From assembly GCA_964353745.1 (NCBI GenBank), contig CAYGWD010000003.1, positions 1 to 55,310 of the forward strand: a DNA stretch of 55,310 nt, written 5' to 3'. This document shows, in pieces, positions 8,528 to 17,929 of the stretch (within the stretch, counting starts at the first letter, position 1; each line of letters begins with the position of its first letter). The notes under the pieces were generated by a model, which saw only the letters and a program-made list of their open reading frames with translations, did not search any database and was not told where the DNA came from. Both the position numbers and the translations under genes were made by a program. This DNA comes from CS1-C013 sp964353745 (GTDB lineage: Archaea; Aenigmatarchaeota; Aenigmatarchaeia; Aenigmatarchaeales; Aenigmatarchaeaceae).

Positions 8528-11500
8528 TGCTAAATCAGGACAGAGCCAGTTATTGATTCCTGTAATCATAATTCTAAGTTCTATATTAGCTCTGGCAGCG
8601 AACACAACCATAAACGCTTTGAATTCAACTTCGAATGGTTCAACCATAACAGGAAATATGATAGGCATACCGCAGACAATAGAGCAAAGCTTTCCAATAG
8701 AAGTATGGGCTAACACTTCTATAAGACTAGAAATAGAAGAAAGTCTGGTCAGAGCTACTTTGTTATTAGACAATGGGACTTTGCTTGAAAACCAGCAAAT
8801 AGACCTTTACGTTAATAACACGGTGTGGGGTTCTGGTTTAACTAATACTGAAGGATTTGTTAATTTTCCTGTTAGTGAAAAAGGTGTTGTAAAGGCTAGG
8901 TTTAACGGTGGTGATTTTCTTAATCCTTCTGAGAATCAGATTGATGCCAAAAAATTTGAATCAAGGAAAGTAAATGTTTTATTCGAAGAATTAAAACAGG
9001 GCAGGGCTATAATAGGTGAGCCTGTCAAATGGACAAAGAAGATAAGAATTAAAAATGAGTTGAATCAAAAGACATTTTTTGATGCTTCAGATTTCGTTCC
9101 TAAAGATGCTTTTAACGCCTCATTATCTGGTGGAATCTTAAACGATACTTTTTCGGAAAAAACCAAAGCCTTGGAAGTAGATGAAACTAAGGAATATATT
9201 ATAGAATATTTTACAGAAGCTCCGAAAACCTTTGAAGAAATAATAAACAAGTACAAGAAACTAGTAACCGTGAGTTCGGATATTAATTATAGCGACATAA
9301 CAACTTATACAGACATTGAAGAAGCAAAACAGGAATCAATAAGACTTTACTGGTTTGTTGATAGTAAAAAAATTGATGTTACTCATGATCCATCAATAAA
9401 CCTTACTTTCATTGACACGAACAATGATGATCTGATTGATAGGCTTAAGTGGATAACGCCTCATACTTCTAATCAAACATTTGAAGTAACTATTACAGTG
9501 TTAAATGTTCATACTGTTGTTAAAAACTATGAGAATTGGACAGTTGCTTTTGATACAACAGGCCAGGCAGATTTGATAATTAATTCTACTAATGCCAAAT
9601 GGACTGAATTCTTAACAGATGATGCTTTAACACAAGATGAGATGAAGTTCTTGGAGATAAGCTGCGGCAACAATTCCTTGAAAAGCTCTTTGGAATTAGT
9701 GGATGAGAATGATAATTATTATAATTATTCAGAGCTTGAGGGAGATTCGATAAAAATCAAAAAACTCTTGATAAGAAATTATAGTTGCGATGAAACAGGT
9801 TATTTAATAAATAATATGTTTATTGCAGGTTATGCGACATTACAATTTACATTCGGTGATCTAACAGCTCTTGCTTATGATGACCCTGGTAATTTAGTAT
9901 GTACTGCTGTTAGTGGAGCTTGTCCAACATCATCAACTGATTGTAATGGAGCTGGTGCTACATGCAATTATCCTACATGTGTCTGCAATGTCACAACAAA
10001 TCAAACAATTGATGCTAATGCAAAATATAATTTTAAATCATTGATAATTCCTTCTACAATTGTTGTTAAAGTAAGTATAAATGCAAGCGGTGGAAGTGGT
10101 GGTTCTGGAGGTGTTGCACCTGGCGGTGGGCAAGGAAATGGTACAAACGGAACTGCTGGCTATTGGGGTTATGGAGGAATAAGTGGATATGGTGGAAACG
10201 GTGGAAGCTCTAATTCTACTCATGGAATAAGAGGATATAACAATATAAGTTCTGGTAGTGGTGGAGGAGGTGGTGGTGGTAAAGCAGGTGATTATATAGG
10301 CTTCAATGGTGGTGCTGGCGGGAATGGGGGAAATGGTGGCGGTTATGTTATTTTCAATGCAACCAATTTCATAAATATTTCTGGAACTTTAAATGCAAAT
10401 GCTACAAATGGAGTTGCGGGTTCAGTTGGGCTTAATTGTGATTCCGCAAATCATTTATGCGGTTCTGGTGGAGGAGGTGGTGGTGGAGGCGGTGGAGGTG
10501 GAATTTCTTTAATTGCTTATACTGTAAATATCACTGGAATTTTGAATGTAAGTGGTGGCAATGGAGTGAATGGAGGGGATGGAGGTGAATGCATAGCAAC
10601 TTGGTCAGGTACTGACGGATCTGGAGGAAATGGCGGGAATGGAGGAAATGGCGGATTTATTAACATCTCTGCTTCTTACATTTATAACACATCTACAATT
10701 GATATTAATGGAGGAAGTGGTGGAGGCGGTGGAACCGGCGGCAGTTATTGCACTGGCACGGATGGAACAAATGGCAGTAGTGGTTCTTCTGGATCATCTG
10801 GAGTTATTGCACTTTTAGCAGTAACACCATTACAACCTGCAAACGCAAGCACTATTTACACAACAACTGTAGACTTGAATCTTACAGTTAATTCTTCTAA
10901 GGCTATTAGCATTCCTACTAGAGTTTATGTAGATGGTGTTTCAAAATGTTATAATAATTCTCTTCCAAACGGAACTTTATGGAATTGCACTGTTAGTGGA
11001 TTGTCTTACGAAACTCACACTTGGTTTGTCGCAGCTTACACTACTTATATAGCCTATAATTCTACTCCTTTTCAATTTACCGTGGCAGACAATGTACCGC
11101 CTACCTACTCTAACAGTGCAACAAATACAACTAATGCAGGTAGCCCCTGTGGTTTTAATTTAACATGGAATGATAATGTTGGTTTAAATTCAGGAGGTAA
11201 ATATATTTTCTCATCAAACAATTCTGGCTATTGGAAAAATTACACTGCACCTTTGCAAACACCAAATATATTTTACAATTTTGGCTATAATTCCACATAT
11301 TCAACAACAAATAGCAATCCTGATAGTGCAACTAATTCCATAACAGATTATTATTATAATAGAGCAAATGTTTCAGATAATAATAGATTTGATTTTACTG
11401 CATCATTAAAAGCAAGTGCACCAGCAGGAAGTGAAAATTTTACTCACTACAAGTTTATCTTTAATCTTTCTGATTATATTATTGAAAATATTTCAAGAAT

Positions 11501-14500
11501 ATGTTATAATGTTGAAGGATATTATATTCTAAATGGTGCTGCAGATGGATATGCATATATTCAAATTAAAAATATGACTACTGGCTCTTGGACAGGTTCG
11601 ACTAATTTAGGTACAAGTGAATCTATTACATCTAAATGTTATTCTTCTAATGATTTTACAAAAACAGGCCTTATAAACACAACAGACAATTCAACGTATC
11701 TATCAATATCATCAGAAATATATTGTATTGGTCCTGGTGCTTGTACTGTTATTCCTCCATATACTATAGTTTATGTAGATTATGTAGAAATAAACATAAC
11801 AACAAATCAAACTAATTTTACTTCAACGCCTCAAACTATAAGTTATGGTTTAGTTTTAAATCCAACAATCGGAACAAAAGTAGGTTGGTGCTATTATGCA
11901 TCTGACAATTCTAGCAATTGGAATGGAACGAACTGTCAGAATGATAATACGTATTTCTATGTGACTACAAGTGATGCTACACCGCCAACCTATACGAACA
12001 ACGCATCCTCTACTATATCCACTTATACACCTACCGGCTATTCTAACTTCTCGATAACATGGAACGATAACTCTGGCTCATTGGCAGGTGCTTATTTGGA
12101 GAACAACTTCTCGGTTACGCTTACGAACACTAGTATGACTGGCAGCCTTACATCATTACCCCAGACGTTTTATTACAATACAACACCACTGACAGCAGGA
12201 ACATATCGATACAGGTTCGTAGCTAACGACTCCTCTGGCAATACCAATGTCACTCCTGTATTAACATTCACAATAGCTCAAGCAACAACAACAGCTACGT
12301 TATATCTGAATAACAGCCAAACTGGACAGACGTCAACGTACCCCAACTCAACCATCAATGCCACTGCTACATCAAGTGTTGCTGGTCTGTATGTCCGGAT
12401 ATGGAGGAACGGAACGCTGATTGACAATGTTACGAGCACGTCGTGGAATGTTTCTCAGTGGGGAGCCTATAATAATAACTTCACTGCTCAGGTCTTAGGC
12501 AACGAGAACTATTCGAACAGTGCGTTGGTTACGTTGTGGTGGAACGTGAGCAAGGGTCCTACAAGCGTATCATTGTATTTGAATGGAACTCAAAATAACA
12601 ATAGTTACGTCCAAAATAATATTGCTAACTTCACTGCTGTTGTTAACGTTAGTGGCAAGACTGTTTACTTGGATTCCAATTACACTGGTTGGTTATTGCA
12701 ATCTGGTACAACATCAATAGTTAATTATACCAGCCTGAGCACAGCAGGTAATTTTTGGAACCTGACAGGCTACTTTAGTGGCGATGAGAACTACTCTGCT
12801 TCATCAAAAACGTATTGGTTTAATGTAAATGAGACGACGCCACCTACCTATTTTCTAAATTCAACTAATTCAACAGGTGCAGGAACTCTAATTGAATTTA
12901 GATTAAATTGGTCAGATAATACTGCATTAAGCAAAGCAATAACAAGTTTATGGAATGGAACTAGCTGGGTAAATGCATCGGATTGGTGTTCTTTGTCTAC
13001 AAATCCCAGTTGGTGCAACCAAACTTTAGTTGTAAACTCCACGCCTCAACAATTATGGTGGAAGCAGTATGCTAATGATACTTTTGGTAATTGGAATACG
13101 TCTGAAAATTTTAGTCTTTTAACAACACCGCCAACTTTAGCAATAACAATTCAAAGTCCTTTAAATCAAACTTACAATAAAAAATGGGTCTGGTCAAATG
13201 TTACTTTAAGTCAAGTAGGCTCATGGTGCGGAGTTAGCTTAAACTCAACTGCTAACCAGACTTTGTCTAACAGTTCCACAACAAATTGGTATTTGAATTT
13301 GACTGCTCCATCAGAAGGACCTAACAATGTAAAATTCTACTGTAATGATACTTCTGGAAATATGTCTTCCAGCAATACTGTCTACTTCACAGTTGACACG
13401 ACACCGCCAACTTATTCAAACAACGTAACAAACGATACGACAGCAGGAAAGCCTGTCCAGTTCAACCTGACGATGAATGACACTTTGGCACTACATCCTA
13501 ACGGACAATATATATTCGGTTTGGACAATTGCACAGGCTCTTTTGTCAATGATTCTGCTGTTAACTTCACTTCTACACCACAAACCATATCAGTGGTTAA
13601 AACGATCAACTCCACTGTCGGCTGCACGATAAGATGGTATTTCAACTTCTCAGATAATGTTAGCAACTGGAATAATAGTTTAGTTTCGAATCCATTTACC
13701 TTTACAACAATATCTGACTATCCTCAGTATTCCTTGAATTCGACAAATGGAACAGCAGCGGGAACACCCATCTCCCATAACTTGTACTGGACTGACAACT
13801 ATGGTCTGTCAGGATATATCTTCTCATTCATTAACGGAACAAATGGAACAACAACATACAATTTTAGTGATACAGCAAACAACAAAGCTTATAATAACTC
13901 TGTTACGACAGAACCGCCTACAAGTTTGACACCGGCAGGCGAGGAGGAGTTCTCATCAGGAGCATATACAAACATATCAACATCAGACAATAGCTATTTT
14001 GAGACGAGCAACACAACTTCTTATTCTTACCATAAATTCAACATAACGATAAATGAATCCATTAACTCTTTAACGCAGATAAACGTAAGCTGGGAAGGCC
14101 ATACGACTTCTACTGGAACAGCTAATCTTTACGTTTATAATTTCACAGCAGGAAGCTGGGGCTCTCCCCTCGCTTCTAATACGGGAGCAACTGATTTCTG
14201 GTTGAACAAGTCCTTCACTTCTGGATTCAGCGATTTAATCACTTCTGGTAGAATAAGTGTCCTAGTTCAAGACCCTTCAACAATTTGGACACAAGGCAAT
14301 ATCTCCAATTGCACACAGGGAGTTGGTTATTCTTGTAATGTCACCCAATCTTCTACTGTTAGTAGTGCTACAAACTTTACATTCGATAATTTAGTTGTTC
14401 AACCAGGAGTAACTATCACTATTCAGAACAGGACATGGTTCAACATCACGACCTTGAACACTTCTGGTTCAATTGGATGGATTAATATTTCTGGGACTAT

Positions 14501-16538
14501 CAATGGTAATGGTGCGAGTGCTACGGCACAGGCGGGAGCAACAGGAGGCTCTAATGGAGGTACTGGTGGGGCAGTCGGTGGAAATGGTGCAAATGGTTCT
14601 GCTGATATTAATGAAATCTGGGAAGGAAGTCTGGGTACGAATGCATCCGGAGGAAAATATACTACAAACGGATATGGAATAGGCGGAGGTGCTGGTTCTG
14701 GTGGTGCAGGAGGAAATGGCTGTTATTTTGGTGGTGGTTATAGTTTTGAGTCTGGTGGCGGAGGTGGTGGGTTCTATGGTGGTGCAGGAGGAGGGTCTGG
14801 TAGTGGACCCACTGCGGGTTCTGGAGGTGGGGGTTCTGGTTATCCAATCAAATTTACAGCATATTATTTCTACCTGCTTTCTGGAGGTTCTGTAACTGCA
14901 ACTGGAGGAACTGGTGGCACACCGACAACGGCAGGGACAGGTGGTGGTGGTGGAGGAGGAAATATTGTATTTAACATTACTGTTTTCAACACAACATCCT
15001 CAAACCAGATAACCGCAAATGGTGGGAACGGAGGAGTAGGAGACGGTAGTTCAGCAGGTGGTGGAGGCGGTGGTGGAGGTTATATTCATATTTATTATAA
15101 TTCAAACAACAGTGGAAGCATAACTGCCTCACTTGGAACTGGTGGAAATGGTGGTTATTGCACTGGTTCTAATGGAAACGCAGGAGTAATCAGCTGGACT
15201 TCGCAAAATGCATTCCCACAGGGGGAATCAGAAAGCAAAGTCTCAACAGACTACATAGAAGTCAAGGTAATAAATTCAGGCTGGGTAAATGATACTTGGG
15301 TTTCAATGACAGGAACAGGCAATTGGTCTAACGTGACCAAAGTAGTCAACTCAACATTAAATGCCACAATAAGATGGTGTGTCTATGCCAACGATAGTTC
15401 TAACAATTGGAATGGAACTTCATGTTCTAATCCGTTTACTTATAACACAACTGATAATACACCTCCACAATGGGTTGTTAATAGCAACTCGACTAATACA
15501 ACTGTTGCAGGTGCACCAGCTAACTTCACTCTAAACTGGACAGACAATGGTCAGTTAGCTGGATATATCTTTTCTACGAACAATACGGGAACGTGGAGGA
15601 ATTCATCGTATGTTAGTTTCTCAGGTACTCAGAACATTTCTTGGAATGTTACTACTCTTAATACTACTGTTGGATTAAAAGTATCTTGGTGCTTCTATGC
15701 TAACGACACTTATGGGAATATGAATGCTACAAACTGCCAGAATGGCAAATGGTTTAACTTGACTACAATTGATGGAACACCGCCACAATGGGTCGCTGGA
15801 AGTAATTCAACCAACACGACTTTGGCTGGACAACCAGCTAACTTCACCTTGAACTGGACAGACAATTATCAACTAGCAGGCTACATATTCTCCACGAACA
15901 ATACGGGAACGTGGATTAATTCGTCATATGTAACATTTAGTGGTGTGACCAACACGTCATGGAACGTTACTGTGCTGAACTCGACTGTTGGTAGTGTCGT
16001 ATCATGGTGCTTCTATGCGAACGATACCTATGGAAATATGAATGCTACTAACTGTCTGTCAGCTAATTGGTTCTTATTGAATACAAGTATGGATGTCTCA
16101 TTCAAAGTGACAATACCAAATAACTCAATAACATTCTCTTCAGGATCAGGAAATGCAACTCCTCCTGAGGATATAAATGCTACATCAACAACTATTGCAA
16201 ATGTCAATCCTTGCGTAAGAGGAACAGGCACGTGCCAGAGTGCGTCTGTAGCTAACTTCAGAATAAACAACACTGGCAATGTCAATGAGAACATAACCAT
16301 GTGCATTAATGAAAGCCTAGCCTCTTCAAAAATGGTATTGTTTGGTACGCTAATCAATGATCCTTATAATAATCCTACTAATATTACAAACTGCTCATTA
16401 GGTGGTTGGATCGCTAACTCATCCTTACCTATAGGTGCTTCAGACGAATTTTGGATATGGACCAACTTTACAGGCGTTGCTGTAGGCGACGACACCCAAA
16501 GAACGCTGTACATAAACGCTACGCAGTCGGGAGCGTAA
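8517..16538 (+). CDS. Giant modular surface protein (2673 aa) with Gly-rich solenoids and Ig-like repeats
   Basis: The N-terminal hydrophobic segment (LLIPVIIILSSILALAA, 12-28) is followed by ITGNMI (44-49), then a beta-rich region with a possible Ig/transthyretin-like fold (about 50-160). Two Gly-rich blocks (about 522-765 and 1995-2225) alternate poly-Gly loops with strands such as INISGTLNA. Ig-like modules starting D.TPPTY or TPPQW and containing AGxPxxFxLNWTDN recur near residues 858, 1153, 1439, 1627, 1731, 2315 and 2418. The last two are a near-identical tandem pair. Hundreds of N-x-S/T sequons suggest heavy glycosylation. There is no C-terminal membrane anchor. GGTGA just before ATG 8517 supports the start. 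It is most likely an S-layer-like component, adhesin or surface fibre; its exact role is unknown. Confidence 0.8.
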   Translation: MKSSAKSGQSQLLIPVIIILSSILALAANTTINALNSTSNGSTITGNMIGIPQTIEQSFPIEVWANTSIRLEIEESLVRATLLLDNGTLLENQQIDLYVNNTVWGSGLTNTEGFVNFPVSEKGVVKARFNGGDFLNPSENQIDAKKFESRKVNVLFEELKQGRAIIGEPVKWTKKIRIKNELNQKTFFDASDFVPKDAFNASLSGGILNDTFSEKTKALEVDETKEYIIEYFTEAPKTFEEIINKYKKLVTVSSDINYSDITTYTDIEEAKQESIRLYWFVDSKKIDVTHDPSINLTFIDTNNDDLIDRLKWITPHTSNQTFEVTITVLNVHTVVKNYENWTVAFDTTGQADLIINSTNAKWTEFLTDDALTQDEMKFLEISCGNNSLKSSLELVDENDNYYNYSELEGDSIKIKKLLIRNYSCDETGYLINNMFIAGYATLQFTFGDLTALAYDDPGNLVCTAVSGACPTSSTDCNGAGATCNYPTCVCNVTTNQTIDANAKYNFKSLIIPSTIVVKVSINASGGSGGSGGVAPGGGQGNGTNGTAGYWGYGGISGYGGNGGSSNSTHGIRGYNNISSGSGGGGGGGKAGDYIGFNGGAGGNGGNGGGYVIFNATNFINISGTLNANATNGVAGSVGLNCDSANHLCGSGGGGGGGGGGGGISLIAYTVNITGILNVSGGNGVNGGDGGECIATWSGTDGSGGNGGNGGNGGFINISASYIYNTSTIDINGGSGGGGGTGGSYCTGTDGTNGSSGSSGSSGVIALLAVTPLQPANASTIYTTTVDLNLTVNSSKAISIPTRVYVDGVSKCYNNSLPNGTLWNCTVSGLSYETHTWFVAAYTTYIAYNSTPFQFTVADNVPPTYSNSATNTTNAGSPCGFNLTWNDNVGLNSGGKYIFSSNNSGYWKNYTAPLQTPNIFYNFGYNSTYSTTNSNPDSATNSITDYYYNRANVSDNNRFDFTASLKASAPAGSENFTHYKFIFNLSDYIIENISRICYNVEGYYILNGAADGYAYIQIKNMTTGSWTGSTNLGTSESITSKCYSSNDFTKTGLINTTDNSTYLSISSEIYCIGPGACTVIPPYTIVYVDYVEINITTNQTNFTSTPQTISYGLVLNPTIGTKVGWCYYASDNSSNWNGTNCQNDNTYFYVTTSDATPPTYTNNASSTISTYTPTGYSNFSITWNDNSGSLAGAYLENNFSVTLTNTSMTGSLTSLPQTFYYNTTPLTAGTYRYRFVANDSSGNTNVTPVLTFTIAQATTTATLYLNNSQTGQTSTYPNSTINATATSSVAGLYVRIWRNGTLIDNVTSTSWNVSQWGAYNNNFTAQVLGNENYSNSALVTLWWNVSKGPTSVSLYLNGTQNNNSYVQNNIANFTAVVNVSGKTVYLDSNYTGWLLQSGTTSIVNYTSLSTAGNFWNLTGYFSGDENYSASSKTYWFNVNETTPPTYFLNSTNSTGAGTLIEFRLNWSDNTALSKAITSLWNGTSWVNASDWCSLSTNPSWCNQTLVVNSTPQQLWWKQYANDTFGNWNTSENFSLLTTPPTLAITIQSPLNQTYNKKWVWSNVTLSQVGSWCGVSLNSTANQTLSNSSTTNWYLNLTAPSEGPNNVKFYCNDTSGNMSSSNTVYFTVDTTPPTYSNNVTNDTTAGKPVQFNLTMNDTLALHPNGQYIFGLDNCTGSFVNDSAVNFTSTPQTISVVKTINSTVGCTIRWYFNFSDNVSNWNNSLVSNPFTFTTISDYPQYSLNSTNGTAAGTPISHNLYWTDNYGLSGYIFSFINGTNGTTTYNFSDTANNKAYNNSVTTEPPTSLTPAGEEEFSSGAYTNISTSDNSYFETSNTTSYSYHKFNITINESINSLTQINVSWEGHTTSTGTANLYVYNFTAGSWGSPLASNTGATDFWLNKSFTSGFSDLITSGRISVLVQDPSTIWTQGNISNCTQGVGYSCNVTQSSTVSSATNFTFDNLVVQPGVTITIQNRTWFNITTLNTSGSIGWINISGTINGNGASATAQAGATGGSNGGTGGAVGGNGANGSADINEIWEGSLGTNASGGKYTTNGYGIGGGAGSGGAGGNGCYFGGGYSFESGGGGGGFYGGAGGGSGSGPTAGSGGGGSGYPIKFTAYYFYLLSGGSVTATGGTGGTPTTAGTGGGGGGGNIVFNITVFNTTSSNQITANGGNGGVGDGSSAGGGGGGGGYIHIYYNSNNSGSITASLGTGGNGGYCTGSNGNAGVISWTSQNAFPQGESESKVSTDYIEVKVINSGWVNDTWVSMTGTGNWSNVTKVVNSTLNATIRWCVYANDSSNNWNGTSCSNPFTYNTTDNTPPQWVVNSNSTNTTVAGAPANFTLNWTDNGQLAGYIFSTNNTGTWRNSSYVSFSGTQNISWNVTTLNTTVGLKVSWCFYANDTYGNMNATNCQNGKWFNLTTIDGTPPQWVAGSNSTNTTLAGQPANFTLNWTDNYQLAGYIFSTNNTGTWINSSYVTFSGVTNTSWNVTVLNSTVGSVVSWCFYANDTYGNMNATNCLSANWFLLNTSMDVSFKVTIPNNSITFSSGSGNATPPEDINATSTTIANVNPCVRGTGTCQSASVANFRINNTGNVNENITMCINESLASSKMVLFGTLINDPYNNPTNITNCSLGGWIANSSLPIGASDEFWIWTNFTGVAVGDDTQRTLYINATQSGA
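10081..10810 (+). repeat. Glycine-rich coding block 1
   Basis: DNA is dominated by GGN codons (GGTGGAGGAGGTGG type). It encodes poly-Gly loops interleaved with rungs such as INISGTLNANA, VNITGILNVSGG and TIDINGGSGG. The alternation of a Gly-rich turn and a short beta strand suggests a solenoid with polyglycine-II-like packing, which is inference. The block lies within the giant surface protein at residues about 522-765. Confidence 0.7.
14500..15192 (+). repeat. Glycine-rich coding block 2
   Basis: A second block of the same kind lies about 3.7 kb downstream in the same gene (residues about 1995-2225). Rungs include INISGTINGNG, GGSVTATGGTGG, NQITANGGNGG and SGSITASLGTGG between runs of up to seven glycines. 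The shared rung pattern with block 1 suggests internal duplication of one structural unit. Confidence 0.7.
15453..16088 (+). repeat. Tandem pair of 318-bp Ig-like modules
   Basis: The unit starting at GAT 15453 recurs at GAT 15771 (period 318 bp, 106 residues). Both encode TPPQWV..SNSTNTT.AG.PANFTLNWTDN..LAGYIFSTNNTGTW and share long identical DNA stretches such as AATACGGGAACGTGGA. High nucleotide similarity indicates recent duplication relative to the other modules in the gene. Confidence 0.8.
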
Positions 16539-16581
16539 ACTATATATGGAAGAAATACTTATAAATAAAAGTGAAAAAATT

Positions 16582-17142
16582 ATGAAAGACGAGGAAAAAA
16601 TTGCTAAAAAAAGTTCTAAAAAATTGATAATAGTGATTGCAGTTATTATAGTGATAGCGGCAATAGCATTTGGATTCTACAGTGGTATCTTTTCTCTGCC
16701 AACAGGCCTAGTAGTAGGAGGAACAAGCGCAGCAGGAAATCAAAAGAGCACTAATGAAAATCCAGCATCTCAACCGTCATCTGTTCAACAACCTATTTTT
16801 ACTACAACTGGAACAGAGGTTATGACAAAAGATGTGACAGAAAATCTTCCATATTATGAATCTTTAGATTTGGAATCTGGAAGATATTCCCTACAAGTTG
16901 CAACAGATAAACCAGTTTGGATAAGACTTTATGACCAATTACATTTTGATGAATGGAAAAATGACGGAAATCATGGAAAAGTAGTGATTGGAACAAATTT
17001 AGATGAGAAAAGCAAAACGGATAATTTTAACAAGAATTTTGATATAAGCCCGGGCAACGGCGGAAAACACTACTTATTGATTTTTGGAAATAATGAAAAA
17101 ATCTCAATAAAATTTATAATAAAACAAATTTTTAAAACTTAA
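16582..17142 (+). CDS. Membrane-anchored hypothetical surface protein with PTGLVV motif
   Basis: About 186 residues from ATG 16582, chosen because AGTGA lies 7 nt upstream. An in-frame ATG at 16546 would add 12 residues but overlaps a TATA-like stretch (CTTATAAATA). A basic stretch (KKSSKKL) precedes one transmembrane helix (IIVIAVIIVIAAIAFGF), then PTGLVVGG, a Ser/Gln/Pro-rich linker, and a compact beta domain (SLDLESGRYSLQVATDKPVWIRLYD). The topology is type II with an outside C-terminus. It lies directly downstream of the giant gene, so an accessory or anchor role is plausible. The family is not recognised. Confidence 0.6.
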   Translation: MKDEEKIAKKSSKKLIIVIAVIIVIAAIAFGFYSGIFSLPTGLVVGGTSAAGNQKSTNENPASQPSSVQQPIFTTTGTEVMTKDVTENLPYYESLDLESGRYSLQVATDKPVWIRLYDQLHFDEWKNDGNHGKVVIGTNLDEKSKTDNFNKNFDISPGNGGKHYLLIFGNNEKISIKFIIKQIFKT

Positions 17143-17160
17143 AAATAGGAGGAATTCAAA

Positions 17161-17742
17161 ATGAGAAAAACAAAGATACTAACATTTATAACCATTATAC
17201 TGATAGGAATAACACTATCGTGCATACCAGCGCTAGCAGCAAGTCTAGAATATACGAGAACAACTTTATACTTCATTGTTGAATCAGCTAATGAGGTGTC
17301 TGTCTTTCTAGTCAATGAAGGTACTGGAACTATATCATCAGGAAGTGGACAGGACTCAACTAACACTCTAAACTTTACATGCCCTGCTACAGATTGTGCA
17401 TGGAAGAATGTAAGCATATCAACTGGTGCAACGCAAACTGATACTACGCCAGGTATTACCATAAGGGATACAGGAACCTCACCTGTTGGAATAAACATTT
17501 CAGTGAACACTTCTCTTCCTACAGGTACAATACCCGCTAGCTGTTTAGATTTAAGATATTCAAACAACACATACGACAGTACGCCGGCAGATGCACCAGC
17601 AGCAGATTTAATCACAACAAATGTGACTCTAGGCAATCTAACGGCAACAGCACAATTTAGCGTCTGGCTATATGGTAACTTTACTGGTTGCCAAGTTCAA
17701 ACAACCCCATTGGCGTTTTATGTTTGGGCGTACTTTTGGTAA
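17161..17742 (+). CDS. Secreted small surface protein
   Basis: 193 residues with a clear signal peptide (MRKTKILTFITIILIGITL...ALAA, cleavage about residue 24). The mature part is beta-rich, rich in Thr/Ser/Asn, with several sequons and four cysteines that may form disulfides (FTCPATDCAW; ASC; GCQ). It ends AFYVWAYFW, an aromatic C-terminus. A strong GGAGG site (AGGAGGAATTC) precedes ATG 17161, unlike the weaker sites nearby, suggesting high expression. It could be an S-layer or pilus-like subunit. This is inferred from size, export and the strong ribosome site; no family was recognised. Confidence 0.6.
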   Translation: MRKTKILTFITIILIGITLSCIPALAASLEYTRTTLYFIVESANEVSVFLVNEGTGTISSGSGQDSTNTLNFTCPATDCAWKNVSISTGATQTDTTPGITIRDTGTSPVGINISVNTSLPTGTIPASCLDLRYSNNTYDSTPADAPAADLITTNVTLGNLTATAQFSVWLYGNFTGCQVQTTPLAFYVWAYFW

Positions 17743-17761
17743 TAGATAATAGGTGAAATAA

Positions 17762-17911
17762 ATGAAAAAAATGGTTAGCATAGTTTTTACTATAGATGAT
17801 AATCTAGACGAGATGGAAATCATAAAAAACGTTAAGAAGTTTCTTAAAGAAGAGTTTCTAATAGACGATTTAGGACATCATGTGAAACCGATATTAAATC
17901 GACAATATTAA
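17762..17911 (+). CDS. 49-residue acidic small protein
   Basis: Starts ATG 17762 and ends TAA 17911. AGGTGA lies 6 nt upstream, matching the strong sites of neighbouring genes. The product begins MKKMVSIVFTIDDNLDEMEI and ends ILNRQY: one beta strand followed by an amphipathic acidic helix, with no signal peptide. It sits between two exported-protein genes in the same direction with short spacing. The good ribosome site supports a real gene; its function is unknown. Confidence 0.5.
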   Translation: MKKMVSIVFTIDDNLDEMEIIKNVKKFLKEEFLIDDLGHHVKPILNRQY

Positions 17912-17917
17912 AAAATA

Positions 17918-17923
17918 GAGGTG
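17918..17923 (+). promoter_or_regulatory. Shine-Dalgarno site selecting TTG start at 17930
   Basis: GAGGTG here lies 6 nt upstream of TTG 17930. An in-frame GTG at 17921 overlaps the site itself and is therefore unlikely to be the start. The arrangement matches the other GGTGA sites in this window, for example before TTG 22738. Confidence 0.55.
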
Positions 17924-17929
17924 AAAAAA

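Noticed and set aside
10081..10810. Possible CRISPR or tandem DNA repeat array
   Set aside because: Repeats are irregular glycine codons in frame, without constant direct repeats and unique spacers.
10630..10818. Met/Leu/Val-rich frame within the Gly-rich block
   Set aside because: Shadow of GGN repeats read in another frame.
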